From NCBI RefSeq assembly GCF_004364245.1, contig NZ_SOAV01000001.1:744001-808000 (forward strand): a stretch of 64,000 bases of DNA, read 5' to 3'. Positions 8,270 to 16,083 of this stretch are shown piece by piece (positions within the stretch are counted from its first letter, which is position 1; the number at the start of each line of letters is the position of its first letter). This DNA comes from Streptomyces sp. BK208 (lineage in GTDB: Bacteria > Actinomycetota > Actinomycetes > Streptomycetales > Streptomycetaceae). The position numbers were made by a program, and so were the translations under genes. The notes beneath the pieces were generated by a model. The model was not told where the DNA came from, ran no database searches, and was given only the letters and a program-made list of their open reading frames with translations.

Positions 8270-9646
8270 TCAGCGGTGCGTCCTCGCGTCCGCGGCGCCC
8301 GCCGGACGGGCCGACCACGCTTGTCGGGCGGGCTCCTCACCGCGCGCGACGAGCGTCCGCGCCACGCATCGCAGCTTCTCCCTGGTCTCCTCCAGTTCTC
8401 GCTCCGGGCTCGACTGCTCGACGATCCCGGCCCCGGCCCGCAGCCAGGTACGGCCGTCCCGCTCGTAGACGCTGCGCAGGACCAGGGCCGCGTCCATGCC
8501 GCCGTCCCGCGTCACCCGCATCACGGTGCCCGCGTAGGGACCGCGCGGTTCGGTCTCGCAGCGCCGTATGACCTCGTAGGCGGGGCGCTTGGGAACTCCG
8601 GAGGCGGTCACGGCGGGGAAGACCGCGGCGAACGCGTCCCAGGGGTCGGCTCCCTCGTGCATGCGCCCCACCACCCGGGACCCCAGGTGCTGGACCGAGC
8701 CGCGTTCCTTCACCGTCATGTACTCCTCGACGACCACGGTGTCCGGTTTGCAGGGGCCGGTGAGTTCGTCCACCGCCACCTTCACGGAGATGGCGTGTTC
8801 GTGCAGTTCCTTGGGATCGGTGAGCAGGTCCTCGCGCAGGCGGCGGTCGGTGTCGGCGTCCCCCGTGAGCGCGCGGGTGCCCGCCAGCGGCTGGCTGGCG
8901 ACGCGCCCCGTGGCGTCCACCTCCACCACCGTCTCCGGACTGAAGCCGAGGCACTGCAGACCGCCCATGCGCAGCAGGAAGGACCGGGCCGGGGTGTTGG
9001 CCCGCCGGCCGGCCGCGTAAGTCGCCGGGAAGTCGAGCTCGCCCTCGACCGGGACGATCCGGGAGACCACCGCCTTCTGCAGGGCGCCACCGCGGATGTC
9101 GGCCACGACGGAGGCCACGGCGTCGCGGTAGGCGTCGGCCGACGCGTCCAGGTCGACCGGGACGGCTCGCGCGACGGGGCCCGCCGGGGCGTCGGTGCGG
9201 GTGACGACGGACTCCACCGCGGACAGGGTGCCGTCGTGGGTACTGCGCACCACGGCGCGCTCGCCGTCCAGGACGACCTCGGTCTCGGGCACGACCAGGT
9301 GCAGCAGGACGCCGCCGTCCAGCGGCATCGCCGCCACGGCGTGGGCGAGTTCGAAGGCGGTCCAGCCGTACGCGGCCCAGTCGGCGAGGGGCAGGCCGGC
9401 CAGGAAGCGCCGCACCGGGGCGATCGGGTCGCCGTACCAGGGCTCCTCCGTGGTGCTCCCCTGCCAGGTACATCGAACGCTGTCGGCGGTGACGACGACC
9501 TCCGCCGCTGTCCCGCCGGCCACGCACCATCCGCGCGGGTCTTCGTAGACGACGTACGTTCCGAACAGTCCGGAACCGGCAAGGGCCACCGCGATGTCGA
9601 GTGGCTCCCGGTCGGTCTCCAGCACAACGGTCCGGTAATGGATCAT
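8270..9646 (-). CDS. Salicylate synthase (MbtI/Irp9/YbtS type)
   Basis: Chorismate-utilising enzyme that isomerises chorismate to isochorismate and eliminates pyruvate to give salicylate. Supporting segments are GGALQKAVVSR (conserved Lys region), SQPLAGTRALTGD, the metal-site ELHEHAISVKVAVDEL, and GSVQHLGSRVVGRM ahead of FPAVTASGVPKRPAYEVI and PYAGTVM. The 458-residue length matches the salicylate synthases rather than longer anthranilate synthases. I chose ATG 9646 because GAGGGA lies about eight bases upstream; an in-frame ATG at 9655 has no spaced ribosome site. The product primes the NRPS through the ligase at 13641-15230. A long AT-richer leader precedes the gene. Confidence 0.93.
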   Translation of the reverse strand: MIHYRTVVLETDREPLDIAVALAGSGLFGTYVVYEDPRGWCVAGGTAAEVVVTADSVRCTWQGSTTEEPWYGDPIAPVRRFLAGLPLADWAAYGWTAFELAHAVAAMPLDGGVLLHLVVPETEVVLDGERAVVRSTHDGTLSAVESVVTRTDAPAGPVARAVPVDLDASADAYRDAVASVVADIRGGALQKAVVSRIVPVEGELDFPATYAAGRRANTPARSFLLRMGGLQCLGFSPETVVEVDATGRVASQPLAGTRALTGDADTDRRLREDLLTDPKELHEHAISVKVAVDELTGPCKPDTVVVEEYMTVKERGSVQHLGSRVVGRMHEGADPWDAFAAVFPAVTASGVPKRPAYEVIRRCETEPRGPYAGTVMRVTRDGGMDAALVLRSVYERDGRTWLRAGAGIVEQSSPERELEETREKLRCVARTLVARGEEPARQAWSARPAGAADARTHR

Positions 9647-9655
9647 GCTTCTCAT

Positions 9656-10403
9656 CCCTCTGGGTCAGAGGCGACCGCGGGTGACGGAACCCACTGTTTT
9701 CGGCCGCCGCGCTTGTCAATGGGGCGCATGCCGGCCGAAGTGGAACGCCGTCGATGAACGCGCGGGGGCAGCACCGACCCGCGACCGGCAGGCGTGGAAC
9801 CATGTGAGCTCGCTACAGGGAATGCGCGCATCGCATAAGGAGCAGACGATGCGCCACCCGATAAGCGACGCATGACGCAAAAAAGCCGCAGGAAACAACG
9901 CCCTGTTGGAACAGGCGGCAGCTAAAAACGCCGTCCTGGAATTGCCCGGAACGCATTATTCCGGTGCAGCATCCCTCGTGGTGCACTCTCTGGCAACATT
10001 GCAGACCTCGGAGTCAGTGGTGCACGGGCCGGCCTGGATTTCCAGAACCGGTCGACCGAGGTTCAATCTACTTAACGAAAGCTACACGAGCAACGATTAA
10101 TAGTAAAACCTTCTCGGAGGAAGCCCTCACTGGCGACTCCCACTGCGATTTCTCGCCACTCACATTGCCTGACCGTAAATGTCACACAACCTTGTTGTGC
10201 AATTACCCGGAGACGTCCTGGCCGTCTCCGTCGCGACTGCCCCGTCAACGCTCAGCCATAAATCTCCCGGTGAATTCTTGGCCTGTTCCTGTCGTTCTGA
10301 TCCGGTGTGACACACGGCGGCGGAGACCGACGGGGGATTCGAGCCTCCGCCACCGCGCCCACCGGTCCCGCGCCGCCGTCCGGCACCACGGAACCGAGTC
10401 CGG
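9656..10403. promoter_or_regulatory. Long AT-richer intergenic region with candidate leftward promoter
   Basis: About 750 bases without a convincing gene, visibly poorer in G+C between about 9840 and 10280 than the surroundings. On the minus strand, TTGCTC (10088-10093) and TAGATT (10065-10070) are spaced exactly 17 bp, a fair sigma-70-type promoter pointing at the salicylate synthase and leaving a leader of about 400 nt. Other structure: a perfect inverted repeat CACAAC-CTT-GTTGTG at 10185-10199, and the 9-mer GTGGTGCAC repeated at 9978-9986 and 10017-10025. I see no short ORF with a good ribosome site. The upstream MFS gene ends at 10404 on the same strand. Confidence 0.45.
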
Positions 10404-11927
10404 TCACGGCTTCCGGGTCACCTCCTGGCTCGGGGCGACGTCCGCAGCCGCTCCCGACGTCCCGTCGGCCTCGTCGCCGGCGCCCCGTACCGCCGAGGCT
10501 CCTTGCACGGCGGCCGGCCGGGGACGGCCCGGGAGCACGACGACCGCGACGAGGACGGCCAGCAGCAGGAACCCGCCCGCCAGGAAGAACCCCAGCGAAT
10601 ACCCGTCCACTGCGGCAGCATCGGGGGAAACGCCCGCGGCCAGGCGGTCGTCGGTACGCGTGGTCGCCGCGGTCACCAGCACCGCGAGCCCGAGCGCGCT
10701 GCCGACCTGTCGCGAGGCGTTCAGCAGCCCCGAGGCGGTGCCGGCTTCCTGCGGCGGAAGCCCGACGGTGGCCGCCGCCGTCAGCGGGACGAAGGCGATA
10801 CCCACCCCGAGCCCGGCCAGCAGGGAGGGCAGCAGCACGTCGCCCAGGTAGCTGCCCGAGGGATCGGCCGTGCCGCACCAGGCGAACCCGACAGCGGCGA
10901 TCAGACCGGCGGGCACCAGCAGGGTCTTGATGCCCGCCAGCTGCCGGCGCAGGATGCGGGTGGTGACCTGGATGGCGATCATCGCGGTCAGGCACAGCGG
11001 CAGGAAGGCGGCGCCCGCCTCGGCCGGACCCAGCTTCAGGATCCGCTGCAGATAGAGCGAGAGGAAGTAGAACACCGCGAGCTGTCCGGCCGCCAGCAGT
11101 GCCATGTAGAGGTTGGCGCCGGCGACGTTGCGCCGGGCCAGCAGGCCGAGCCGGATGAGCGGGTCCTCCATCGGGCCGTACTTCTCCCAGAGCACGAAGG
11201 CGACCAGCAGGGCGACGGCGGCGGACAGCGTGAGGATCGTGGTGGCCGACGTCCAGGACAGTTCCTCGGTACGCACCATGCCGAGGATCAGCAGACCCAC
11301 ACCGCCCGTGGCGAGAAGGGCGCCGAGCGTGTCGAGGCGTCCCCGGCGGCTGCCGAAGGTGCCGGCGGGGACACCGCGCAGGGTCAGCACGACGACCGCG
11401 AACGCCATCGGCAGATTCACCAGCATCACCCAGCGCCAGCCGGCGTACTCGGTGAGCAGGCCGCCGAGCAGTACACCGGCGCCGCCGCCGACCGCTGCCA
11501 CGGCGGCGTAGACACCGAGGGCCCGGGTGCGCTCCTCGCCCTCGCGCTGCGTCAGGGTGAGGACCGCGAGCGCGGCCGGCGCCATCACGGCGGCCCCCAC
11601 CCCCTGGACCGCCCGCGCGACGATCATGTGCCACGGCTCCTGGGCCAGGCCGCCGGCGAGCGAGGCGACGGCGAACGCCCAGGTGCCCCACAGCAGGATC
11701 CGCCGCTGTCCGTACAGGTCGGCCGCCCGGCCGCCGAGCAGCAGGAAGCCGCCGAAGAACAGGGCGTAGATGTTGACCACCCAAGGCAGCTGCGCGGTGT
11801 CGAAGCCCAGACCGGCTCCCATGTCCGGGAGCGCCACGTTCACCACCGTCATGTCGAGGGTCACCATGAACTGGGCGAGGGCGACCGCGATCAGCGCCTG
11901 CCCTCTGCTCAAGGCTGTGTCGGACAT
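10404..11927 (-). CDS. MFS drug/metabolite exporter, DHA2 (EmrB/QacA) family
   Basis: 507 residues starting at the ATG preceded by GGAGGGG; longer upstream extensions lack family similarity. About 14 hydrophobic segments can be traced. Motifs are LDMTVVNVALPDM in helix 1, LGGRAADLYGQRRILLWG (loop 2-3 motif A), ARAVQGVGAAVMAPAALAV (motif B) and GGGAGVLLGGLLTEYAGWRWVMLVNLP (motif C, antiporter signature). The C-terminal 50 residues are soluble and low-complexity. It should be a proton-driven exporter in the cytoplasmic membrane, plausibly for the cluster product or for self-protection. It is divergent from a TetR gene with a palindrome in the shared promoter, the classic pump/repressor layout. 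Confidence 0.92.
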   Translation of the reverse strand: MSDTALSRGQALIAVALAQFMVTLDMTVVNVALPDMGAGLGFDTAQLPWVVNIYALFFGGFLLLGGRAADLYGQRRILLWGTWAFAVASLAGGLAQEPWHMIVARAVQGVGAAVMAPAALAVLTLTQREGEERTRALGVYAAVAAVGGGAGVLLGGLLTEYAGWRWVMLVNLPMAFAVVVLTLRGVPAGTFGSRRGRLDTLGALLATGGVGLLILGMVRTEELSWTSATTILTLSAAVALLVAFVLWEKYGPMEDPLIRLGLLARRNVAGANLYMALLAAGQLAVFYFLSLYLQRILKLGPAEAGAAFLPLCLTAMIAIQVTTRILRRQLAGIKTLLVPAGLIAAVGFAWCGTADPSGSYLGDVLLPSLLAGLGVGIAFVPLTAAATVGLPPQEAGTASGLLNASRQVGSALGLAVLVTAATTRTDDRLAAGVSPDAAAVDGYSLGFFLAGGFLLLAVLVAVVVLPGRPRPAAVQGASAVRGAGDEADGTSGAAADVAPSQEVTRKP

Positions 11928-11958
11928 CCGCCCCTCCAGAATTTTCTTACCCGTATTA

Positions 11959-11970
11959 CGTACGCGTACG
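11959..11970. promoter_or_regulatory. Palindromic TetR-type operator between MFS and tetR genes
   Basis: CGTACGCGTACG is a perfect 12-bp palindrome centred 37 bp upstream of the MFS start and about 98 bp upstream of the divergent TetR start. Its 8-bp core TACGCGTA (11961-11968) recurs in the ABC-transporter promoter at 24421-24428. Assignment to the adjacent TetR protein is inference. Confidence 0.65.
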
Positions 11971-12062
11971 ATAACTCTAGCCGGGACGCGTTCGGTTGTC
12001 ACTCGGTGCCCGTCGGAAGCCGCCGGACCGGCCTCCGAAACCCAGGTGGAAGGTGAGGACTC

Positions 12063-12770
12063 ATGCGGCCGAACGAACCGGGAGCCACCGGTCGAAGGCG
12101 GATCGGACGGCCTTCCCGGCTGTCCCAGGAGGTGATCGTCGAGGCCGCCCAGCGGATCGTCGACACCGAGGGCGACGGCAGCCTGTCGATGAGGCGCCTC
12201 GCCCGGGAGCTGTCCATCACCCCGATGGCCCTCTACCACCACGTGCGCGACCGCGACCAGCTCCTGCGGCTGCTGCTGGAGACCAAGGCCCGCAGCCAGC
12301 CCCGCCCCGTGCTGCCCGAGGACCCCCGCGAGCGACTGACGGCCGCGGCGCTGCTGCTGCACGACGTGCTGGCCGGCTGCCCGTTCCTCAGCGAGATCCT
12401 CACCTCCGACGACCTGATGGACGCCTCCGCCCTGTGGGTCGTCGAGGCGGTCCTGGAGGCGGCGCTCGCCTGCGGGTTCACCGTGGAGGAGGCGAGCGGC
12501 CTCTACCAGGCCGTCGCCCACTACACCGTCGGCGAACTGCTGATCCGCCTGACCCGCGAACGCCACCTCGCCCGCCTCGACCGCCCGCCCTACCGCGCGG
12601 AAGCCCTGGGCACACTCCTGTCGCAGGACCACCCCCGGCTGTTCGCGCTGGCCGACCGCTGGTCCGAGCTCACCGCGCGGGACACGCACCGGGCGGGCCT
12701 GCAGGCCGTCCTGGGCGGTTTCCTGCGCACCCTCGACCAGGGCGGGTCGCAGGAGCCCGCGCCCGCCTGA
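12063..12770 (+). CDS. TetR-family repressor (first of a tandem pair)
   Basis: 235 residues. The N-terminal helix-turn-helix runs from GRPSRLSQEVIVEAAQRIVD through SLSMRRLARELSITPMALYHHVRDRDQLL, the standard TetR DNA-binding unit, and the rest is a helical ligand/dimerisation domain. A ribosome site AGGTGAGGA precedes the ATG. It is divergent from the MFS exporter with a 12-bp palindrome between them, so it probably represses the pump and itself and is released by a small ligand such as the cluster product or an intermediate. It is strikingly similar along its length to the next gene, including the late segments ELLIRLTRERHLARLDRPPYR and RAGLQAVLGGFL. Confidence 0.92.
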   Translation: MRPNEPGATGRRRIGRPSRLSQEVIVEAAQRIVDTEGDGSLSMRRLARELSITPMALYHHVRDRDQLLRLLLETKARSQPRPVLPEDPRERLTAAALLLHDVLAGCPFLSEILTSDDLMDASALWVVEAVLEAALACGFTVEEASGLYQAVAHYTVGELLIRLTRERHLARLDRPPYRAEALGTLLSQDHPRLFALADRWSELTARDTHRAGLQAVLGGFLRTLDQGGSQEPAPA

Positions 12771-12937
12771 CGAAACCCGGCCGCCCCGGCAGGCATCCAG
12801 AAAAGGCCCAGATGGCCACCGGACAATGAACGGGGCCGGACGGGACGACCGCACGGCCGCCGCGCCGGCGCCGTGGCGGCCCTGGTACGAGGCGCACCCC
12901 CGGCCACCCGGACCGGGCCGTGACGGAAGATGGACGC

Positions 12938-13603
12938 ATGCAGCACCGAACCCCACGCCCCGGCAGAACCGGCCGCCCGCCCCGATTGGCGCGTGAGGCG
13001 ATCCTGTCGGCCGCCCAGCGCATCCTGGACGAGGAGGGCGCGGAGAGTCTCTCCATGCGCCGACTCGCCAAAGAGATGTCCAGCACGCCCATGGCCCTGT
13101 ACCACTACGTGCGGGACAAGGACGAGTTGCTGGTGCTCCTCCTGGAGGAGCACGCCGCGGCCTTTCCCCGGCCCGAGCTGCCGTCCGAGCCGCGGGCCCG
13201 GCTGCTCGCCTCGGCGCAGGTGCTCCACGACATCCTCGTGGACTGCCCGTGGATCGTCGAGGTCCTCGCCTCCGACGACCTCTTCGCCGTCTCGGCGATG
13301 TGGATCGTGGAGAACATCCTGGACGCCTGCGTCGAGTGCGGGATGACCCCCGAGGAAGCCGTCTACGCCTACCGCGTCATCTGGTACTACACCGCCGGTG
13401 AGCTCACCGTCCGCTTCAACCGGGAGCGCCGCCTCGCGCGTCTGGACCGGCCGCCGCACCGCGATCAGATCGGTGCTCTCGCCGCCGAGGAGTTCCCGCT
13501 GCTCACCTCGCTCGGTCCCCGCTGGGTGGAGCTGACCACGGAGGTCGGCCACCGCCGGGGCCTGCAGGCGGTCGTGGACGGACTGTTGGCCCAGACGACC
13601 TGA
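12938..13603 (+). CDS. TetR-family repressor (second of a tandem pair)
   Basis: 221 residues from the ATG at 12938 (GGAAGA upstream); a GTG at 12920 is an alternative. The DNA-binding unit GRPPRLAREAILSAAQRILD...SLSMRRLAKEMSSTPMALYHYVRDKDELL is nearly the same as in the upstream TetR, and the C-terminal ELTVRFNRERRLARLDRPPHR and RRGLQAVVDGLL also match, so the two are paralogues from a local duplication. The recognition helices differ slightly (SITPMALYHH against SSTPMALYHY), so they may share an operator core or have split their targets. It converges with the salicyl-AMP ligase operon, with only 37 bp between stops. Confidence 0.92.
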   Translation: MQHRTPRPGRTGRPPRLAREAILSAAQRILDEEGAESLSMRRLAKEMSSTPMALYHYVRDKDELLVLLLEEHAAAFPRPELPSEPRARLLASAQVLHDILVDCPWIVEVLASDDLFAVSAMWIVENILDACVECGMTPEEAVYAYRVIWYYTAGELTVRFNRERRLARLDRPPHRDQIGALAAEEFPLLTSLGPRWVELTTEVGHRRGLQAVVDGLLAQTT

Positions 13604-13640
13604 CCGAGCCGCCCGGCCGCCACTGGTGCCGGGCGTCCTG

Positions 13641-15230
13641 TCAGCCCTCCAGAATTTTCCGCAACTCCTTCTTGTCGATCTTGCCGACCCCGGTGAGGGG
13701 AAGCTTCGGGAGGACGACGAGACGGTCCGGAAGCTTGTACGCGGCCACCCCGGACTCCCGCATGAGCGCCTGTGTCTCACGCAGGGTGGGTTCGGGTTCC
13801 GTCTCACGGACCACCACGCAGGCGCAGGTCTGCTCACCCATCAGCGGATGCGGCAGTGCCAGTACCGCCGCCGCGACCACGCGCGGGTCGGCCAGGAGAT
13901 GCTCCTCGACCTCCTGGCAGGGCACCTTCTCCCCGCCGCGGTTGACCACGTCGTTGTTCCGGCCCACCACCTCCAGGTCGCCGGAGGCCGAGCGGCGCAC
14001 CAGGTCGCCGCTGCGGTAGAAGCCGTCCTCGGTGAACCGGGTCCGGTTGCGCTCGGGGGCCCGGTAGTAGCCGCGCAGCGTGTACGGGCCGCGCGTGTAC
14101 AGCTCGCCCACCTCGCCCGGCCCGGCGTCCGTGCCGTCCTCGCGGACGACCCGGACCTCGTCGGCCGGGGACAGCGGACGCCCCTGGTAGTGCAGCACCA
14201 CCTCCTGCGGGTCGTCGGGCCGGGTGAAGTTCAGCAGGCCCTCGGCCATGCCGTACACCTGCTGGAGCGTGCAGCCGAGCCGGCCCGGCACCTGGCCGGC
14301 GGTGGCCGGGTCGAGCCGGGAGCCGCCCACCTGAAGCAGCCGCAGCGAGGACAGGTCGTTGTCGGTCCACTCGGCGGCGTCCAGCCACAGCGGCACGAGG
14401 GGCGGCACCAGCGAGGTGACGGTCACCCCGGCCCGCTCGACGAGCGGGAAGCACTCCTCCGGGGTGGGGGCGGGCGCCGGCACCACCGTGCCGCCGGCCC
14501 GCAGGGTGCCGAGTACGCCGGGGCAGGCCAGCGCGAAGTTGTGTCCCATGGGCAGCGCGCACAGGTAGCGGCTGTCGGGCCCGACCCCGCACAGCGACGC
14601 GCTGGCGCGGAGCTGGTAGACGTAGTCGGCGTGGGTGCGCGGGATCAGCTTCGGCGGGCCCGAGGTGCCCCCGGACAGCAAGAACAGCGCCACGTCCGCC
14701 GGGTCGGGTGGCGCGAGCGGCACCGGGTCCGCATCGATGGCGGCGAGGGCGGTGTACGGGCCGGGGGCCCCGGCGACCAGCACGTGCCGGAGCGAGCCGG
14801 TGCGGGCCAGAACCTGCCGGGCCAGGTCCCGGTGGTCGCAGTCCAGCACGCGGTCCGCGCACACGTAGGCCACGGCCTCGGAGGTCTGCACGAGGTGGGT
14901 GATCTCCGCGGCGCGGTGGGCGGGCAGCGCGAACACCGGCAGGGCACCGAGCCTGAAGAGCGCCAGGCACACCACGATCATGTCCGTACCGTTGGGCAGT
15001 TGGACGACGACCCGGTCCCGGGACGCGATGCCCAGTGCCCTCAGCCCCGCCGCCGTCCGGTCGGCGGCCAGGTCGAGCTGACCGCGGGTCAGGAGGGTGT
15101 CCGGGGTGACGACCGCGGTTCGGTCGGCGTCGCCGTCCGTGACGCGGCCCAGCACTTCGTCGGTCCAGTACCCTTCGGCCCGGTACCGGGCCGCGTCGGG
15201 ATCGGGCCAGGGCGTGCAACCGTCGAGCAT
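13641..15230 (-). CDS. Salicyl-AMP ligase (EntE/YbtE/PchD family)
   Basis: A 529-residue stand-alone aryl-acid adenylating enzyme. Seen in order: LLSGGTSGPPKLIPRTHADY (P-loop, with the SGGTSGxPKL form typical of DHB/salicylate ligases), LPMGHNFALACPG, QVYGMAEGLLNFTR (A5), YRSGDLVRR (A7), GRNNDVVNRGGEKVPCQEVEEHL (A8, ligase form) and LPLTGVGKIDKKELRKIL with the catalytic Lys. It should activate salicylate with ATP and load it on the N-terminal aryl carrier domain of NRPS-1 (16080-20735). It is the last gene of the operon ABC-ABC-NRPS1-TEII-ligase. Confidence 0.94.
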   Translation of the reverse strand: MLDGCTPWPDPDAARYRAEGYWTDEVLGRVTDGDADRTAVVTPDTLLTRGQLDLAADRTAAGLRALGIASRDRVVVQLPNGTDMIVVCLALFRLGALPVFALPAHRAAEITHLVQTSEAVAYVCADRVLDCDHRDLARQVLARTGSLRHVLVAGAPGPYTALAAIDADPVPLAPPDPADVALFLLSGGTSGPPKLIPRTHADYVYQLRASASLCGVGPDSRYLCALPMGHNFALACPGVLGTLRAGGTVVPAPAPTPEECFPLVERAGVTVTSLVPPLVPLWLDAAEWTDNDLSSLRLLQVGGSRLDPATAGQVPGRLGCTLQQVYGMAEGLLNFTRPDDPQEVVLHYQGRPLSPADEVRVVREDGTDAGPGEVGELYTRGPYTLRGYYRAPERNRTRFTEDGFYRSGDLVRRSASGDLEVVGRNNDVVNRGGEKVPCQEVEEHLLADPRVVAAAVLALPHPLMGEQTCACVVVRETEPEPTLRETQALMRESGVAAYKLPDRLVVLPKLPLTGVGKIDKKELRKILEG

Positions 15231-15279
15231 GTGAGAACCCCGTTTCCGTGTCGATGAGGCGGGCCGTCCGCGGCACCGC

Positions 15280-16083
15280 TCAGGGCAGTGACGGCCATGC
15301 CGTGCCGGCGGCGGGCAGTACCGCGCGCACCCGGGCCACGACCCTGGCGAATACGGCCTCCCGCTGCTCCTCCAGGTAGAAGTGACCGCCGCGGAAGACC
15401 TCGGTGTCGCAGGGCCCGGCGGTGGTCTCGCGCCAGTCGTGCGCCTCGTCGGCGTCGACCTCGGGATCGTCGTGGGCGTACAGCACGGTCACGGGTGCGT
15501 CGAGGCGGCGGCCGGGCAGTGGCCGGTAGGTCTCGATGAGCCGGTAGTCGGCGCGGATGGCCGGCAGGAGCGCTCGCAGCAGCGCGTCGTGGTCCAGCAC
15601 GCCGGACGCCGTGCCGCCCAGCCGGCGCACCTCCTCCAGCAGCCGGTCGTCGTCCGCGAGATGCAGGGCCGTCGCGCGGGTGCGGTGCGGGGCGGGCTGA
15701 CCGGAGACCACGAGGGCGGCCGGCGGGCATCCGGCCGCGCTGAGCCGGCGGGCCGTCTCGTAGGCCACGGCCGCCCCCATGCTGTGTCCGAACAGGACGG
15801 TGGCCCGCTCGGGACGGGCAGGCGCCGCACGGACCAGTTCGGCCGCGATGCCGTCCACCAGCTCGCTCATGGAGGTCGCCGGCGGCTCCGCGAAACGGTC
15901 TTCCCGCCCCGGGTACTGGACAGCGGCGACCTCGACGTCCCAGGGTGCGTCGACGCCCCACAGCCGGTAGGCGCGGGCTCCGCCGCCGGCGTGCGGGAAG
16001 CACACCAGCCGTGCCCGGGACTGGGCCCGCACCGCCAGGGTCCGCAGGCCGGACCGCGGCACGGGACCGAGCGCGGTACTCAC
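15280..16083 (-). CDS. Type II thioesterase of the NRPS cluster
   Basis: 267 residues. LVCFPHAGGGARAYRLW (oxyanion region), QYPGREDRF, the nucleophile elbow LFGHSMGAAVAYETA (Ser), YAHDDPEVDADEA (Asp) and RGGHFYLEEQ (His) give a complete triad in the order of PchC/YbtT/GrsT enzymes. It should clear wrongly loaded or stalled acyl groups from the two NRPS proteins. The ATG overlaps the NRPS-1 stop as ATGA, so it is translationally coupled. Confidence 0.93.
   Translation of the reverse strand: MSTALGPVPRSGLRTLAVRAQSRARLVCFPHAGGGARAYRLWGVDAPWDVEVAAVQYPGREDRFAEPPATSMSELVDGIAAELVRAAPARPERATVLFGHSMGAAVAYETARRLSAAGCPPAALVVSGQPAPHRTRATALHLADDDRLLEEVRRLGGTASGVLDHDALLRALLPAIRADYRLIETYRPLPGRRLDAPVTVLYAHDDPEVDADEAHDWRETTAGPCDTEVFRGGHFYLEEQREAVFARVVARVRAVLPAAGTAWPSLP

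Noticed and set aside
9656..10403. Iron box of DmdR/IdeR type upstream of salicylate synthase
   Set aside because: I looked for the TTAGGTTAGGCTAACCTAA-like 19-mer and found no acceptable match here or before NRPS-2.
11928..12956. Upstream extension of the MFS frame giving an 850-residue protein
   Set aside because: The family begins at MSDTALSRG with a good ribosome site; the extension crosses the operator and the divergent TetR gene.
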